From Angustibacter luteus (GTDB taxonomy: Bacteria > Actinomycetota > Actinomycetes > Actinomycetales > Angustibacteraceae): a stretch of 64,000 nt of DNA. The translations under genes and the position numbers were made by a program. Location: the NCBI RefSeq assembly GCF_039541115.1, contig NZ_BAABFP010000004.1:360005-424004 (forward strand), given 5' to 3'. Numbering within the stretch: the stretch's first letter is position 1; each line of letters opens with the position of its first letter. The notes beneath the pieces are model-generated. The model was not told the DNA's origin and ran no database searches. It worked only from the letters and a program-made list of their open reading frames with translations. Below, piece by piece: positions 26,781-35,600 of this stretch.

Positions 26781-28102
26781 CCACCGACCGGTACACCGGC
26801 TTCGTCAGCAGCGGCTTCGGCAAGACGCTGAGCCGCCGGCTCGGCCTGCCGCAGCCCGTCGAGCTGCGCCGGTTCGAGCCCGAGCAGCCGCTGTTGGACG
26901 GCCCGATCGGCCTGTGGGGCAACGACCAGCCGCTGGACGTCGTCACCGACCTGATCCGGGCCGAAGGCATCGAGGACGCCTCGGACGGGGACGCCCGGCT
27001 CGGCGCGATCGTGTACGACGCCTGTGGGGCATCGGATCCGGCGTCCCTCGACGTGTTCCCGGCGAGGATTGGGCCGGCCCTGAAGCGGCTGCGCCCCAGC
27101 GGGCGCGTGGTCGTGCTCGGTCGGCCGCCCGAGTCGATCGACGACCCGGCCCGGGCCGCCGCCCAGCGTGCGCTCGAAGGTGTCGTCCGCTCCATCGGCA
27201 AGGAGCTCCGCGCCGGCGCCACCGCCAACCTCGTGCTCGTCGAACCCGGCGCCGAGGCTCGCGCCGAGTCCGCCCTGCGGTTCCTGCTCTCGTCCCGATC
27301 GGCGTACGTCGACGGCCAGGTGGTCCGGGTCGGGCCGGCCGTGCTGCCCAGCACGGACTGGCAGAAACCGTTGCAGGGCAAGGTCGCCGTGGTCACGGGC
27401 GCCGCCCGCGGTATCGGCGCGGCCATCGCCGACGTGCTGGCCCGCGACGGTGCCACCGTGGTCGCGGTCGACGTCCCGGCGGCCGGCGAGGCGCTGGCCG
27501 CCGTGGCCAACCGGGTCGGCGGTACCGCGCTGCAGGTCGACGTGACCGCGCCGGACGCCGGACGCCGGATCGCCGACCACGCCCACGGCCGCCACGGGGG
27601 GCTGGACGTCATGATCCACAACGCCGGCATCACGCGGGACAAGCTGCTGGTCAACACCGACGTCGAGCGCTGGAACAGCGTGCTCGCGGTGAACCTGGAG
27701 TCCCAGCTGCGGATCGACGACGTGCTGCTGGCCGAGGGCGGCCTCGCTGACGGCGGTCGCGTCGTCTGCCTGTCGTCCACCAGCGGGCTGGCCGGGAACC
27801 GCGGCCAGGCCAACTACGCCGCCAGCAAGGCCGGCGTGGTCGGGATGGTGCAGGCCCGGGCCCGTCAGGTCGCGGAGCGGGGGATCACGTACAACGCCGT
27901 CGCTCCCGGCTTCATCGAGACCGTGCTGACCGCGCGGATCCCGCTGGCCACCCGCGAGGTCGGACGGCGGATCAACAGCCTCAGCCAGGGCGGCCTGCCG
28001 GTCGACGTCGCCGAGACCGTCGCGTGGTTCGCCCAGCCGGGCAGCGCCGGGGTCACCGGTCAGGTGCTGCGGGTGTGCGGGCAGAGCCAGCTGGGCGCCT
28101 GA
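26777..28102 (+). CDS. fabG4: High-molecular-weight 3-oxoacyl-ACP/CoA reductase
   Basis: 441 residues from GTG 26777. Two Rossmann-like halves: a degenerate N-terminal one (about 1-200) and an active SDR C-terminal one with VTGAARGIGAA, NAG, and the SS-YAASKAG serine/tyrosine/lysine site. This is the HMwFabG (FabG4) architecture of mycobacteria. It reduces 3-oxoacyl-CoA or works in reverse during beta-oxidation. Coupled to fadA2 by GTGA; htdX starts four bases after it. Confidence 0.88.
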   Translation: MTTDRYTGFVSSGFGKTLSRRLGLPQPVELRRFEPEQPLLDGPIGLWGNDQPLDVVTDLIRAEGIEDASDGDARLGAIVYDACGASDPASLDVFPARIGPALKRLRPSGRVVVLGRPPESIDDPARAAAQRALEGVVRSIGKELRAGATANLVLVEPGAEARAESALRFLLSSRSAYVDGQVVRVGPAVLPSTDWQKPLQGKVAVVTGAARGIGAAIADVLARDGATVVAVDVPAAGEALAAVANRVGGTALQVDVTAPDAGRRIADHAHGRHGGLDVMIHNAGITRDKLLVNTDVERWNSVLAVNLESQLRIDDVLLAEGGLADGGRVVCLSSTSGLAGNRGQANYAASKAGVVGMVQARARQVAERGITYNAVAPGFIETVLTARIPLATREVGRRINSLSQGGLPVDVAETVAWFAQPGSAGVTGQVLRVCGQSQLGA

Positions 28103-28106
28103 GCCG

Positions 28107-28973
28107 ATGCAGACCATCACCGTGGACGACGACCCGAGCCTGCTCGCCCTGACCGCACGCGGTGCGCTGCGCAGGGCCCGGGGCGACGCGCTGCCCGACG
28201 TCGAGCTGGCGCGATCTGACGTGCGCGCCTCGGGCGCCTCGCTCGCCGCCTACTCACGGGTCTGCGGCTTCACGGTGGACGGCCGGCTGCCCACGACCTA
28301 CCTGCACGTGCTGACGTTTCCGCTGCAGACCGCGCTGATGGGACGGCCGGACTTCCCCCTCGCCCTGCCCGGACTGGTGCACGTCGAGAACCGGCTCGAG
28401 CTGCGTCGTCCGGTCGGCGTCGACGAAGCGCTGCAGCTGGCCGTCCGGGCCGCCGACCTGCGCCCCCACTCGCGCGGGCGGCAGGTCGACCTGCTCAGTG
28501 AGGCACGGGTCGACGGCGAGCTCGTCTGGCGGGGCCGCAGTACCTACCTGGCCAAGCAGGCGACGTCCCCGCCCTCCCAGCCCGCCCAGCACAGGGCGCG
28601 GTCGACGTCCGCGATGACCGGCCCCCCGGACGCCCGCTGGCGGCTGCCCGCCGACCTGGGACGCCGGTACGCCGCGGTCAGTGGCGATCACAACCCGATC
28701 CACCTGAACCCGCTGGCGGCCAAGGCGTTCGGCTTTCCCCGGACCATCACGCACGGCATGTGGAGCGTCGCGCGATGCGTGTCCTCCCTGGCCGGGTGGG
28801 GTCCGGCAACTGGGGTGGTGGAGGTCGAGTTTCGCCGTCCGGTGCTGCTGCCCTCGACGGTCGAGCTGCGCACGACGGCAGCCGACGGCGGGTGGGACCT
28901 GCAGCTGAGCTCGCGCCACCGCCACGGCGCCGAGCCGACCGAGCACCTGCGGTGCACCGTCCGTCCCGGGTGA
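28107..28973 (+). CDS. htdX: MaoC-like (R)-specific enoyl hydratase
   Basis: 288 residues from ATG 28107. Two hotdog units: the N-terminal half is degenerate, and the C-terminal half carries the hydratase motif YAAVSGDHNPIHLNPLAAKA and FPRTITHGMWSVAR. Works with FabG4 and FadA2 on acyl chains. Gene order fadA2-fabG4-htdX is that of mycobacteria. Substrate chain length is unknown. Confidence 0.83.
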   Translation: MQTITVDDDPSLLALTARGALRRARGDALPDVELARSDVRASGASLAAYSRVCGFTVDGRLPTTYLHVLTFPLQTALMGRPDFPLALPGLVHVENRLELRRPVGVDEALQLAVRAADLRPHSRGRQVDLLSEARVDGELVWRGRSTYLAKQATSPPSQPAQHRARSTSAMTGPPDARWRLPADLGRRYAAVSGDHNPIHLNPLAAKAFGFPRTITHGMWSVARCVSSLAGWGPATGVVEVEFRRPVLLPSTVELRTTAADGGWDLQLSSRHRHGAEPTEHLRCTVRPG

Positions 28974-28988
28974 CGGGTCGAAGTACGA

Positions 28989-29074
28989 GACAGAGATCTA
29001 CAGCCTTGTCGCCGCCGGGCGCCTCAGACCTGTCATCGCGTCACAGCCGTGACACAACGTTGGAGATCTCTGTC
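28989..29074. repeat. 11-bp inverted repeat with long loop
   Basis: gacagagatct at 28989-28999 and its exact complement at 29064-29074, separated by 64 nt, between htdX and the antiporter (both plus strand). May be a weak terminator or operator; the loop is long. Confidence 0.4.
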
Positions 29075-29112
29075 GGAGGCGCAGGCTGCGCAGCTCCCTG
29101 CCGGGACTGGCT

Positions 29113-29118
29113 TAGGGT
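29113..29118 (+). promoter_or_regulatory. Probable -10 element of a leaderless gene
   Basis: tagggt six bases before ATG 29125. In actinobacteria this TANNNT-six-ATG layout typically gives a leaderless mRNA; no ribosome-binding site is visible. Confidence 0.5.
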
Positions 29119-29124
29119 TGGGCG

Positions 29125-30228
29125 ATGAGCGCCACCGATGAGATGACGCTGCCCCGCTGGAGCATCTGGCTGCCGCCGGTCGTGCTCGTGATCCTGGCGG
29201 TGACCTGGGGGCGCCACCTCGAGGGCGTGCTGCTGGTCTTCGAGTTCGCCGCGCTGGTGGCCGCGATCACCGTGGCCGTGCACCATGCCGAGGTCGTCGC
29301 GCACCGGGTCGGCGAGCCGTACGGCACGCTGATCCTGGCGATCGGCGTCACCGTCATCGAGGTCGGCCTGATCGTCACGCTCATGGTGTCCAGCCCGGAC
29401 AAGACGGCGGCACTGGCCCGCGACACCGTGTTCTCCGCGTTCATGATCGCGGGCAACGGGGTCGTCGGGATCTGCCTGCTGGTGGGTGCGCTGAAGCACC
29501 AGGTGGTGTCGTTCCGGCCCGAGGGCGTGGCCGGTGCGGTGGCCACTCTCGGCGCCGTCGCGACACTCAGCCTGGTGCTCCCGACGTTCACGACGTCGTC
29601 GTCCGGCCCGACGTTCTCGGGGGCGCAGCTGGTGTTCGCGGGGCTCGCGTCGCTGGTGCTGTACGGCACGTTCGTGCTGGTCCAGACGGTCCGGCACCGC
29701 GAGTACTTCCTGCCGATCGACGACGCGGGCACGCCCGACGACCCGGACGACGACCACCTGCTGCTGCCCAGCAACCGGACCACGTGGCTGAGCCTCGTCC
29801 TGCTGCTCGCGGCGCTGGTCGCGGTGGTCGGCCTGGCCAAGACGGTCTCGCCGGCGATCGAGGACGGCGTGCGGTCGATCGGCGCGCCCGAGACCGCCGT
29901 CGGCGTCGTCATCGCCCTGCTGGTGCTGGCCCCCGAGACGGTCGCCGCGGTGCGGGCCGCGCTGCACAACCGGATCCAGACCAGCCTGAACCTGGCGCTC
30001 GGCTCGGCGCTGGCCAGCATCGGGCTGACCATCCCGGTGATCGCGCTGGCCTCGATCTGGCTGTCCGGTCCGCTGGAGCTCGGCCTCGGCCCGAAGGACA
30101 TCGTGCTGCTCGCGCTGACGCTGGTGATCAGCACGCTGACCACGGTGATGGGGCGGGCGAACGTCCTGCAGGGGGCGATCCACCTCGTCGTGTTCGGCGC
30201 CTTCATCTTCCTCGCGGTCACGCCCTGA
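29125..30228 (+). CDS. chaA: ChaA-type calcium/proton antiporter
   Basis: 367 residues with about ten or eleven membrane helices. Family motifs are the acidic GVTVIEVGLIV in the first half and LLVLAPETVAAVRAALHNRI with GSALASIGLTIP in the second, the paired alpha-repeats of CaCA exchangers. A soluble acidic loop with DDPDDDH lies in the middle. Exports Ca2+ (or Na+/K+) against protons. Start appears leaderless. Confidence 0.88.
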   Translation: MSATDEMTLPRWSIWLPPVVLVILAVTWGRHLEGVLLVFEFAALVAAITVAVHHAEVVAHRVGEPYGTLILAIGVTVIEVGLIVTLMVSSPDKTAALARDTVFSAFMIAGNGVVGICLLVGALKHQVVSFRPEGVAGAVATLGAVATLSLVLPTFTTSSSGPTFSGAQLVFAGLASLVLYGTFVLVQTVRHREYFLPIDDAGTPDDPDDDHLLLPSNRTTWLSLVLLLAALVAVVGLAKTVSPAIEDGVRSIGAPETAVGVVIALLVLAPETVAAVRAALHNRIQTSLNLALGSALASIGLTIPVIALASIWLSGPLELGLGPKDIVLLALTLVISTLTTVMGRANVLQGAIHLVVFGAFIFLAVTP

Positions 30229-30238
30229 GGAGTCCCCG

Positions 30239-31324
30239 GTGGACGCCCTGCAGATCGCCCACCGCCGGCTCCGTGCCCAGCACCTGACCGGGCCGCCCGC
30301 CCCCGACGTGGCGGCCGTCGTCCGGGATCTCGGTGCGGTGCAGGCACAGGAGTTCGCGCCCGCGCTGTGGTCGGTGGCCCAACGCACGGCCGGGTATGAC
30401 CAGGACGCCGTCATGCGGGCCTACGACGCCGGCGTCCTGCTGCGCTCGCACGCGCTGCGCCCGACCTGGCACTTCCTGCTGCCCGAGGACATCGGCTGGG
30501 TGCAACGGCTGACGGCACCGCGCGTGCACGGCGTGAGCCGGTACTACTACCGGCAGGTCGGGATCGACGACGCCGTGGCGGGACGCGCCGGTGAGGTCAT
30601 GCTCCAGGCTCTGGACGGGGGCGCGTTCCTGACCCGTGCGGAGCTGTCCCAGGCGTTGGCGCGCAGCGGGATCCAGGCGTCCGGCGTCCGGCTGGCGTAC
30701 CTGGTCATGCACGCCGAGCTGGAGGGTCTCATCGCCAGCGGCGCCATGCGCGGCAAGCAGCACACGTATGCGGCGCTGTCTGAGCGTGCCCCGGCCTCGG
30801 TCCGCTGGGAGCCGGACGACCCGCTGCGCGAGCTGACCCGTCGGTACCTGAGCGGGCACGGGCCGGCGACGGTCAAGGACCTGTCCTGGTGGGCCAGCCT
30901 CACGCTGACCCAGGTGCGCGACGGGATCGCTCGGCTCGGTGACGAGGTGGCGAGCATCGACGTCGACGGGCTCACCTACTGGTTCGTCGGACCGACGACG
31001 GACGAGCGCGAGGCGTCGCCGAGCGTGCGACTGCTGCAGGCGTACGACGAGTTCGGTGTCGCGTTCACCGAGGGGCGGGCGGTGACGAACGTGGCCGGCC
31101 ACAAGCTGGTGCCGCCCAGCGCGAACACGGTCGTGCACCTCCTGGTGCTGGACTCCCAGGTGGTCGGACTCTGGCGCCGGGTCGTGCGCAAGGGGGGCCT
31201 GGACGCCGAGCTGACGACCGCCGTCCGGCTCGGTACCCGACAGCGGAAGGCCGTCGAGACGGCGTTCGCGGAGTATGCGCAGTTCACCGGCCAGCCCGTC
31301 GACGTGCACTGGACGGAGCCCTAG
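30239..31324 (+). CDS. AlkZ/AlkX-like winged-helix DNA glycosylase family protein
   Basis: 361 residues from GTG 30239 with gaggag upstream. Belongs to the HTH_42 winged-helix family. The catalytic QxQ motif of AlkZ (crosslink-unhooking glycosylase) is present in LGAVQAQEFAP. Three winged-helix units run through about residue 200, followed by a beta region ending in DVHWTEP. The presence of QxQ supports base-excision activity on bulky or crosslinked DNA; the exact lesion is unknown. Another glycosylase gene, alkA, lies 3.4 kb downstream. Confidence 0.78.
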   Translation: MDALQIAHRRLRAQHLTGPPAPDVAAVVRDLGAVQAQEFAPALWSVAQRTAGYDQDAVMRAYDAGVLLRSHALRPTWHFLLPEDIGWVQRLTAPRVHGVSRYYYRQVGIDDAVAGRAGEVMLQALDGGAFLTRAELSQALARSGIQASGVRLAYLVMHAELEGLIASGAMRGKQHTYAALSERAPASVRWEPDDPLRELTRRYLSGHGPATVKDLSWWASLTLTQVRDGIARLGDEVASIDVDGLTYWFVGPTTDEREASPSVRLLQAYDEFGVAFTEGRAVTNVAGHKLVPPSANTVVHLLVLDSQVVGLWRRVVRKGGLDAELTTAVRLGTRQRKAVETAFAEYAQFTGQPVDVHWTEP

Positions 31325-31361
31325 CCGCAGCGGGCCCGCACCGCCCTCGGGTCCCGAATCG

Positions 31362-31841
31362 CTAGCGGTTGCGGCGCCAGACGGCGGCGGACAGCACGGT
31401 CGCGAACGTGCACCAGGCGGCGTAGGCACCCAGTCCCGCGGCGGCCCGCCGGTCGACCGGCGCGGCCCGTCGGGCGAGGTCGGCACTGCTGGCGGCCAGC
31501 GCGCCGGCGACGGCGATGGCCGGGCCGAGCCGGTGGCCGCGGAAGAACACCCAGGTCCAGGACGCGTTGAGGGCGAGGTTCGCGGCGAGGGCGCCCTCGA
31601 AGCGCCGGGCCTGCTCGGGCTTCCCCTCGCTGCGCCAGGCCTCGATGGTGCTCGCGGACGACAGGGCGACGTCGGCGTACAGGGCGGTCCAGACGATCGG
31701 GAAGACCACGGGCGGTGGCTGGATCGCGGGCTTGGACAGCCGGCGGTACCAGCCGGTGCGCACGTCCTGGCTGGCCTTGCCGCCGACGAGGGCGGTCGCG
31801 ACGACGGCGGAGCCTGTACCGGCAAGCGTCCTGAGGAACAT
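31362..31841 (-). CDS. tspO: TspO/MBR-family membrane protein
   Basis: 159 residues from ATG 31841. Five membrane helices are expected; the family's aromatic motifs are visible: WYRRLSKPAIQPPPVVFPIVW near residue 31 on, and ALNASWTWVFF in the fourth helix region. Such proteins bind porphyrins or hydrophobic ligands. Convergent with the AlkZ-like gene. Confidence 0.82.
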   Translation of the reverse strand: MFLRTLAGTGSAVVATALVGGKASQDVRTGWYRRLSKPAIQPPPVVFPIVWTALYADVALSSASTIEAWRSEGKPEQARRFEGALAANLALNASWTWVFFRGHRLGPAIAVAGALAASSADLARRAAPVDRRAAAGLGAYAAWCTFATVLSAAVWRRNR

Positions 31842-31900
31842 GCTGGGAGCACAGCACGGAATGTTCGGGCTCACCACCAGGGTTGACGCGATAGGATATA

Positions 31901-31914
31901 GTTGAAGTCTCAAC
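31901..31914. promoter_or_regulatory. Palindromic operator before a VOC gene
   Basis: gttga-agtc-tcaac, with 5-bp arms, in an AT-rich patch 14 bp upstream of the VOC start and adjoining its ribosome-binding site (aaaggag). The form resembles MarR-family sites. No regulator gene is next to it; the MarR gene at 35632 is one candidate but its own operator differs in sequence. Confidence 0.5.
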
Positions 31915-31927
31915 AAAGGAGCCCAGC

Positions 31928-32434
31928 ATGCCGGTCACCCGCCTCAACCACGCCGTCCTCTTCGTGCGCGACGTCGAGCGCAGCGTCACCTTCTACGGCG
32001 AGGCCCTCGGCTTCCGCCCCGTCCACCAGCTGCCGGGTGCCGCGTTCCTGCAGGCCGACGGCAGCCAGAACGACCACGACCTCGGCCTCTTCGAGATCGG
32101 CTCGCAGGCGGGACCGTCCGGAGCCGGCCGCAGCACGGTCGGGCTGTACCACCTGGCCTGGGAGGTCGACACCCTCGACGAGCTCGAGCGGATCGGCCGC
32201 AAGCTCACCGAGCTGGGGTCGCTGGCCGGCGCCTCGGACCACGGCACGACCAAGGCGCTCTACGCCAAGGACCCGGACGACATCGAGTTCGAGGTGTCCT
32301 GGCTGGTGCCCGCCGAGCTCATCACTGACGACCTGGAGATGACGACGGCACCGCTCGACCTCGCCGCGGCCAAGGAGCGGTACGGCGCCACCACCCGCGG
32401 TGGGGTCGGCGTCTCGTTCCCCGCTCGCGTCTGA
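31928..32434 (+). CDS. VOC-family dioxygenase-like protein
   Basis: 168 residues from ATG 31928 with aaaggag seven bases upstream. Opening motif LNHAVLFVRDVERSVTFYGE, a metal-type histidine and acid in LYHLAWEVDTLDELER, and the C-terminal KALYAKDPDDIEFEVSW are typical of catechol 2,3-dioxygenase-like VOC proteins. Substrate unknown. Next to a palindromic operator. Confidence 0.85.
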   Translation: MPVTRLNHAVLFVRDVERSVTFYGEALGFRPVHQLPGAAFLQADGSQNDHDLGLFEIGSQAGPSGAGRSTVGLYHLAWEVDTLDELERIGRKLTELGSLAGASDHGTTKALYAKDPDDIEFEVSWLVPAELITDDLEMTTAPLDLAAAKERYGATTRGGVGVSFPARV

Positions 32435-32466
32435 GGATCTGACCGGCAGCCTGCGACACTGTCGCC

Positions 32467-33201
32467 GTGGCGGCCATCGACCTCAACTGCGACCTCGGCG
32501 AGGGGTTCGGACGCTGGGCGCTGGGTGACGACGAGGCGCTGCTCGACGTCGTCACCAGCGCCAACGTCGCCTGCGGGTTCCATGCTGGTGACCCGACGAC
32601 GCTCGCCCGGGTGTGCGCGGGGGCGGTCGAGCGCGGCGTGAGCATCGGCGCCCAGGTCGGCTACCGCGACCTGCCGGGCTTCGGGCGGCGGTTCATCGAC
32701 ATCGGGTACGACGACCTGCGGGCCGACGTGATCTACCAGATCGGTGCGTTGCAAGGGCTTTCGCGGGCGGGTGGGGGCCGGGTCGACTACGTCAAGCCGC
32801 ACGGCGCGCTGTACCACGCCACGACCACCCACGAGCGGCAGGCGGCCGCCGTGGTGGATGCCGTCCGCGCGGTCGACCCCGACCTCGCCGTCCTCGGCTG
32901 GCCGGGGTCGCTGCTGCTCCAGGCGGCCGCGTCGGCCGGACTCCGTTGCGTCACCGAGGGTTTCGCCGATCGCCGGTACGGCGACGACGGCAGGCTCGTG
33001 GACCGCAGCCGCCCCGACGCACTCCTCACCGATCCGGCGGAGGTGACGGCGCAGGCGCTGTCCCTCGTCGGATCCGTGGACTCCCTGTGCCTGCACGGTG
33101 ACACCGACGGCGCCGCGGCGTTGGTGCTGGCTGTCCGGGCCGCGCTGACGGGCGCCGGGCACACGCTGCAGCCCTTCTGCGACACCGGCTCCGGGCGGTG
33201 A
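32467..33201 (+). CDS. pxpA: 5-oxoprolinase subunit PxpA
   Basis: 244 residues from GTG 32467. LamB/YcsF family: DLNCDLGEGFG at the start, ANVACGFHAGDP near residue 40, VKPHGALYH near 117. With PxpBC it hydrolyses 5-oxoproline (pyroglutamate) to glutamate using ATP. No ribosome-binding site; a gacact six bases before the start suggests a leaderless mRNA. Overlaps pxpB (GTGA). Confidence 0.93.
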   Translation: MAAIDLNCDLGEGFGRWALGDDEALLDVVTSANVACGFHAGDPTTLARVCAGAVERGVSIGAQVGYRDLPGFGRRFIDIGYDDLRADVIYQIGALQGLSRAGGGRVDYVKPHGALYHATTTHERQAAAVVDAVRAVDPDLAVLGWPGSLLLQAAASAGLRCVTEGFADRRYGDDGRLVDRSRPDALLTDPAEVTAQALSLVGSVDSLCLHGDTDGAAALVLAVRAALTGAGHTLQPFCDTGSGR

Positions 33202-33845
33202 GCGCGCGGGCGGTGGACGAGCGGCTGGTGATCCGACCGGTCGGCGACCGGGCCCTCGTCGCCGACCTGGCCGACGCGGTCGGGCTGCGCTCGCTGACCG
33301 CCACCCTGGCCGCTGCCCCACCCCCCGGCACCCTCGACCTGGTCCCGGGCGCGAACAGCCTGCTCCTCACGGTCGCGCGGGGCACCGACCTCGCGGCCGT
33401 CGCGCGCGCCGTCCGCGCCGCCGCCGCTCAGGTTGGTGAGCGGCCGGCGGATCCGGCCCCCGCGACGCCGGTCGTCATCGACGTCCGGTACGACGGTCCC
33501 GACCTCGCGTCGGCGGCCCAGTCGGCCGGGCTGACCCCGGGCGAGCTCGTGGCGCGGCACACCGCGGAGCCGTGGACCGTGGGGTTCATGGGTTTCGCGC
33601 CCGGGTTCGGCTACCTCGTCGGCGGCGACGACTGGCCGATCGTGCCCCGCCGCGAGCACCCGCGCCGCGCCGTCCCGGCCGGCTCGGTCGCCCTGGCCGG
33701 TCGATACAGCGGGGTGTACCCCCGCGAGTCGCCGGGGGGCTGGCAGCTGATCGGGACGACCAGCGCCGCCCTGTGGGACCTCGACCGCGCCCCGCCCGCG
33801 CTGCTCGCCCCCGGGACGCCGGTCCGGTTCCGGGAGAGCGGATGA
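33198..33845 (+). CDS. pxpB: 5-oxoprolinase subunit PxpB
   Basis: 215 residues from GTG 33198. KipI-like fold; conserved TVGFMGFAPGFGYLVG and the segment RAVPAGSVALAGRYSGVYP followed by SPGGWQLIG. Forms the kinase-like part of the ATP-dependent enzyme with PxpC. Overlaps both neighbours by four bases. Confidence 0.92.
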   Translation: MSARAVDERLVIRPVGDRALVADLADAVGLRSLTATLAAAPPPGTLDLVPGANSLLLTVARGTDLAAVARAVRAAAAQVGERPADPAPATPVVIDVRYDGPDLASAAQSAGLTPGELVARHTAEPWTVGFMGFAPGFGYLVGGDDWPIVPRREHPRRAVPAGSVALAGRYSGVYPRESPGGWQLIGTTSAALWDLDRAPPALLAPGTPVRFRESG

Positions 33846-34714
33846 CGACGTTCGAGGTGCTCGCCACCGGACCGCTCGCCACGGTGCAGGACGCCGGGCG
33901 CGCCGGGCTCGCGCACCTGGGCGTCGGGCCCTCCGGGGCGGCCGACCGGACCTCGCTGGGGCAGGTGAACCGGCTGCTCGGCAACGCCGAGGGTGCCGCG
34001 GCGGTGGAGGTCACTCTCGGCGGGCTTCACTTGCGCGCCAACGGTTCTGCCGACGTCGCGGTGGTCGGCGCGCCCGCGCAGGTGCACCTGGGTCGCCGCG
34101 CGATCGGGTCGGGGACGCCGTTCCGGGTCGAGGCCGGCGACGAGCTGACCCTGGCCGCGCCGTCGCGCGGGTTGCGCAGCTACCTGGGTGTCCGCGGCGG
34201 CATCACCACGGACCCGGTGCTGGGCAGCCGGTCCAGCGACCTGCTCGCCGGGGTCGGACCTGGACCACTGCGGCCCGGCGACGTGCTGCCGGTGGGAGCG
34301 GACGTCGGCCCGTGGCCGGGCGTCGACGTCCTGACCTGGCTGACCGACCCCGCCGAGCACCGGCGGCTACGTGCCGTCGCCGGTCCTCGGCGGGAGTGGT
34401 TCAGCGACGCCGCGCTCGATGATCTCGCGGGCGGTCCCTGGCGCGTGTCCGGCGACGCCAACCGCACGGCCGTCGTGCTGGATGGTCCGGCGATCATCCG
34501 TAGCCACGACGGCGAGCTCCCGCCGGAAGGCATGGTGCGCGGCGCGATCCAGGTGCCGCCGAGCGGGCGGCCCACGATCCTGCTCGCCGACCACCCGGTG
34601 ACCGGCGGGTACCCGGTGCTGGCGGTGCTGCTCGCCGAGGACGTCGACTGGCTGGCGCAGCTGCGTCCCGGTGACCCCGTGCTGCTCCAACCAGTAGTGG
34701 CGCCAGTCCTGTGA
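33842..34714 (+). CDS. pxpC: 5-oxoprolinase subunit PxpC
   Basis: 290 residues from ATG 33842. KipA-like: TVQDAGRAGLAHLGVGPSGA near the start, YLGVRGGI at about 115, and TILLADHPVTGGYPVLA near 240. Completes the pxpABC set. Its stop overlaps the alkA start (GTGA). Confidence 0.92.
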   Translation: MTTFEVLATGPLATVQDAGRAGLAHLGVGPSGAADRTSLGQVNRLLGNAEGAAAVEVTLGGLHLRANGSADVAVVGAPAQVHLGRRAIGSGTPFRVEAGDELTLAAPSRGLRSYLGVRGGITTDPVLGSRSSDLLAGVGPGPLRPGDVLPVGADVGPWPGVDVLTWLTDPAEHRRLRAVAGPRREWFSDAALDDLAGGPWRVSGDANRTAVVLDGPAIIRSHDGELPPEGMVRGAIQVPPSGRPTILLADHPVTGGYPVLAVLLAEDVDWLAQLRPGDPVLLQPVVAPVL

Positions 34715-35589
34715 CGGGGGCCGCCACGACGGGGCCGCTGCGCCTGACGCCGATGGGCCGACACGACTCGCCTCGCCTGCTGGCCTTCGTCGGCGCCCAC
34801 GCGGTGCCGGGCGTCGAGGCCTGGGACGGCACGGTCTGGACGTCGTCCCTGCACCTGCCGCACGGCCCCGGCGTCCTGCAGGTGTCCGCGGCCGATCGCG
34901 GTTACGACGTCCGACTGCGCCTGAGCGACCCCGCCGACGAGCCGGTGGCCGTCGCCCGGCTCGTGCGCCTGCTCGACCTGGACCGGGACGTCGCCGCCGC
35001 CGAGGCGCACCTGGGCGCCGACCCCGTGCTGGCCCCGTTGGTGGCCCGCCGGCCGGGGCTGCGCGTCCCCGCGGAGCTGGACGCCTTCGAGACGCTGGTG
35101 CGCACGATCATCGGTCAGCAGATCTCGGTGTCCGGGGCGCGCACCGTGACGGCCCGGCTGGTGCGGGCGGCCGGCACGGCGCTGCCGCCGGCCCTGCAGC
35201 TGTATCCGGACGTGACGCACACGTTCCCGTTGGCGCGCACGGTGGCCGCGCTCGACCCGGACGGCGAGGCGCTGGCGATGCCGCGCGCCCGGGCTCGGGC
35301 GGTGGTGGCGGCGGGGTGGGCGTTCGCCGATCGCGAGCCGGGCGGGGGCGCGCCGAGCCGGGCTGAGCTGCTCGCCCTGCCGGGCATCGGACCGTGGACC
35401 GCGGACTACCTGGACCTGCGGGTCCGGCGTGATCCGGACGTGCTGATGGTCACCGATCTGGCCGTGCGACGAGCGCTGGAGGCGCTGGGTGTGCGAGGCT
35501 CCGCTCAGGTGGCCGCGGTCGGCGAGACCTGGCGCCCGTTCCGCTCGACCGCACTCATGCACCTGTGGGCGGAGTACCTGCACCTGTGA
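34711..35589 (+). CDS. alkA: AlkA-type DNA-3-methyladenine glycosylase
   Basis: 292 residues from GTG 34711. The helix-hairpin-helix/GPD core is visible: LVRTIIGQQISVSGARTV, then ALPGIGPWTADYLDLR and a catalytic aspartate in LMVTDLAVRRAL. Excises alkylated bases. It overlaps pxpC by GTGA, so it is translated from the 5-oxoprolinase transcript, an unusual partner for a repair gene. Confidence 0.88.
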   Translation: MTGAATTGPLRLTPMGRHDSPRLLAFVGAHAVPGVEAWDGTVWTSSLHLPHGPGVLQVSAADRGYDVRLRLSDPADEPVAVARLVRLLDLDRDVAAAEAHLGADPVLAPLVARRPGLRVPAELDAFETLVRTIIGQQISVSGARTVTARLVRAAGTALPPALQLYPDVTHTFPLARTVAALDPDGEALAMPRARARAVVAAGWAFADREPGGGAPSRAELLALPGIGPWTADYLDLRVRRDPDVLMVTDLAVRRALEALGVRGSAQVAAVGETWRPFRSTALMHLWAEYLHL

Positions 35590-35600
35590 CCCCGGCTAGA

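Noticed and set aside
28989-29074. gacagagatct inverted repeat as a regulatory element
   Set aside because: Kept as a low-confidence repeat only: the loop is 64 nt and both flanking genes read in the same direction, so no role can be argued.
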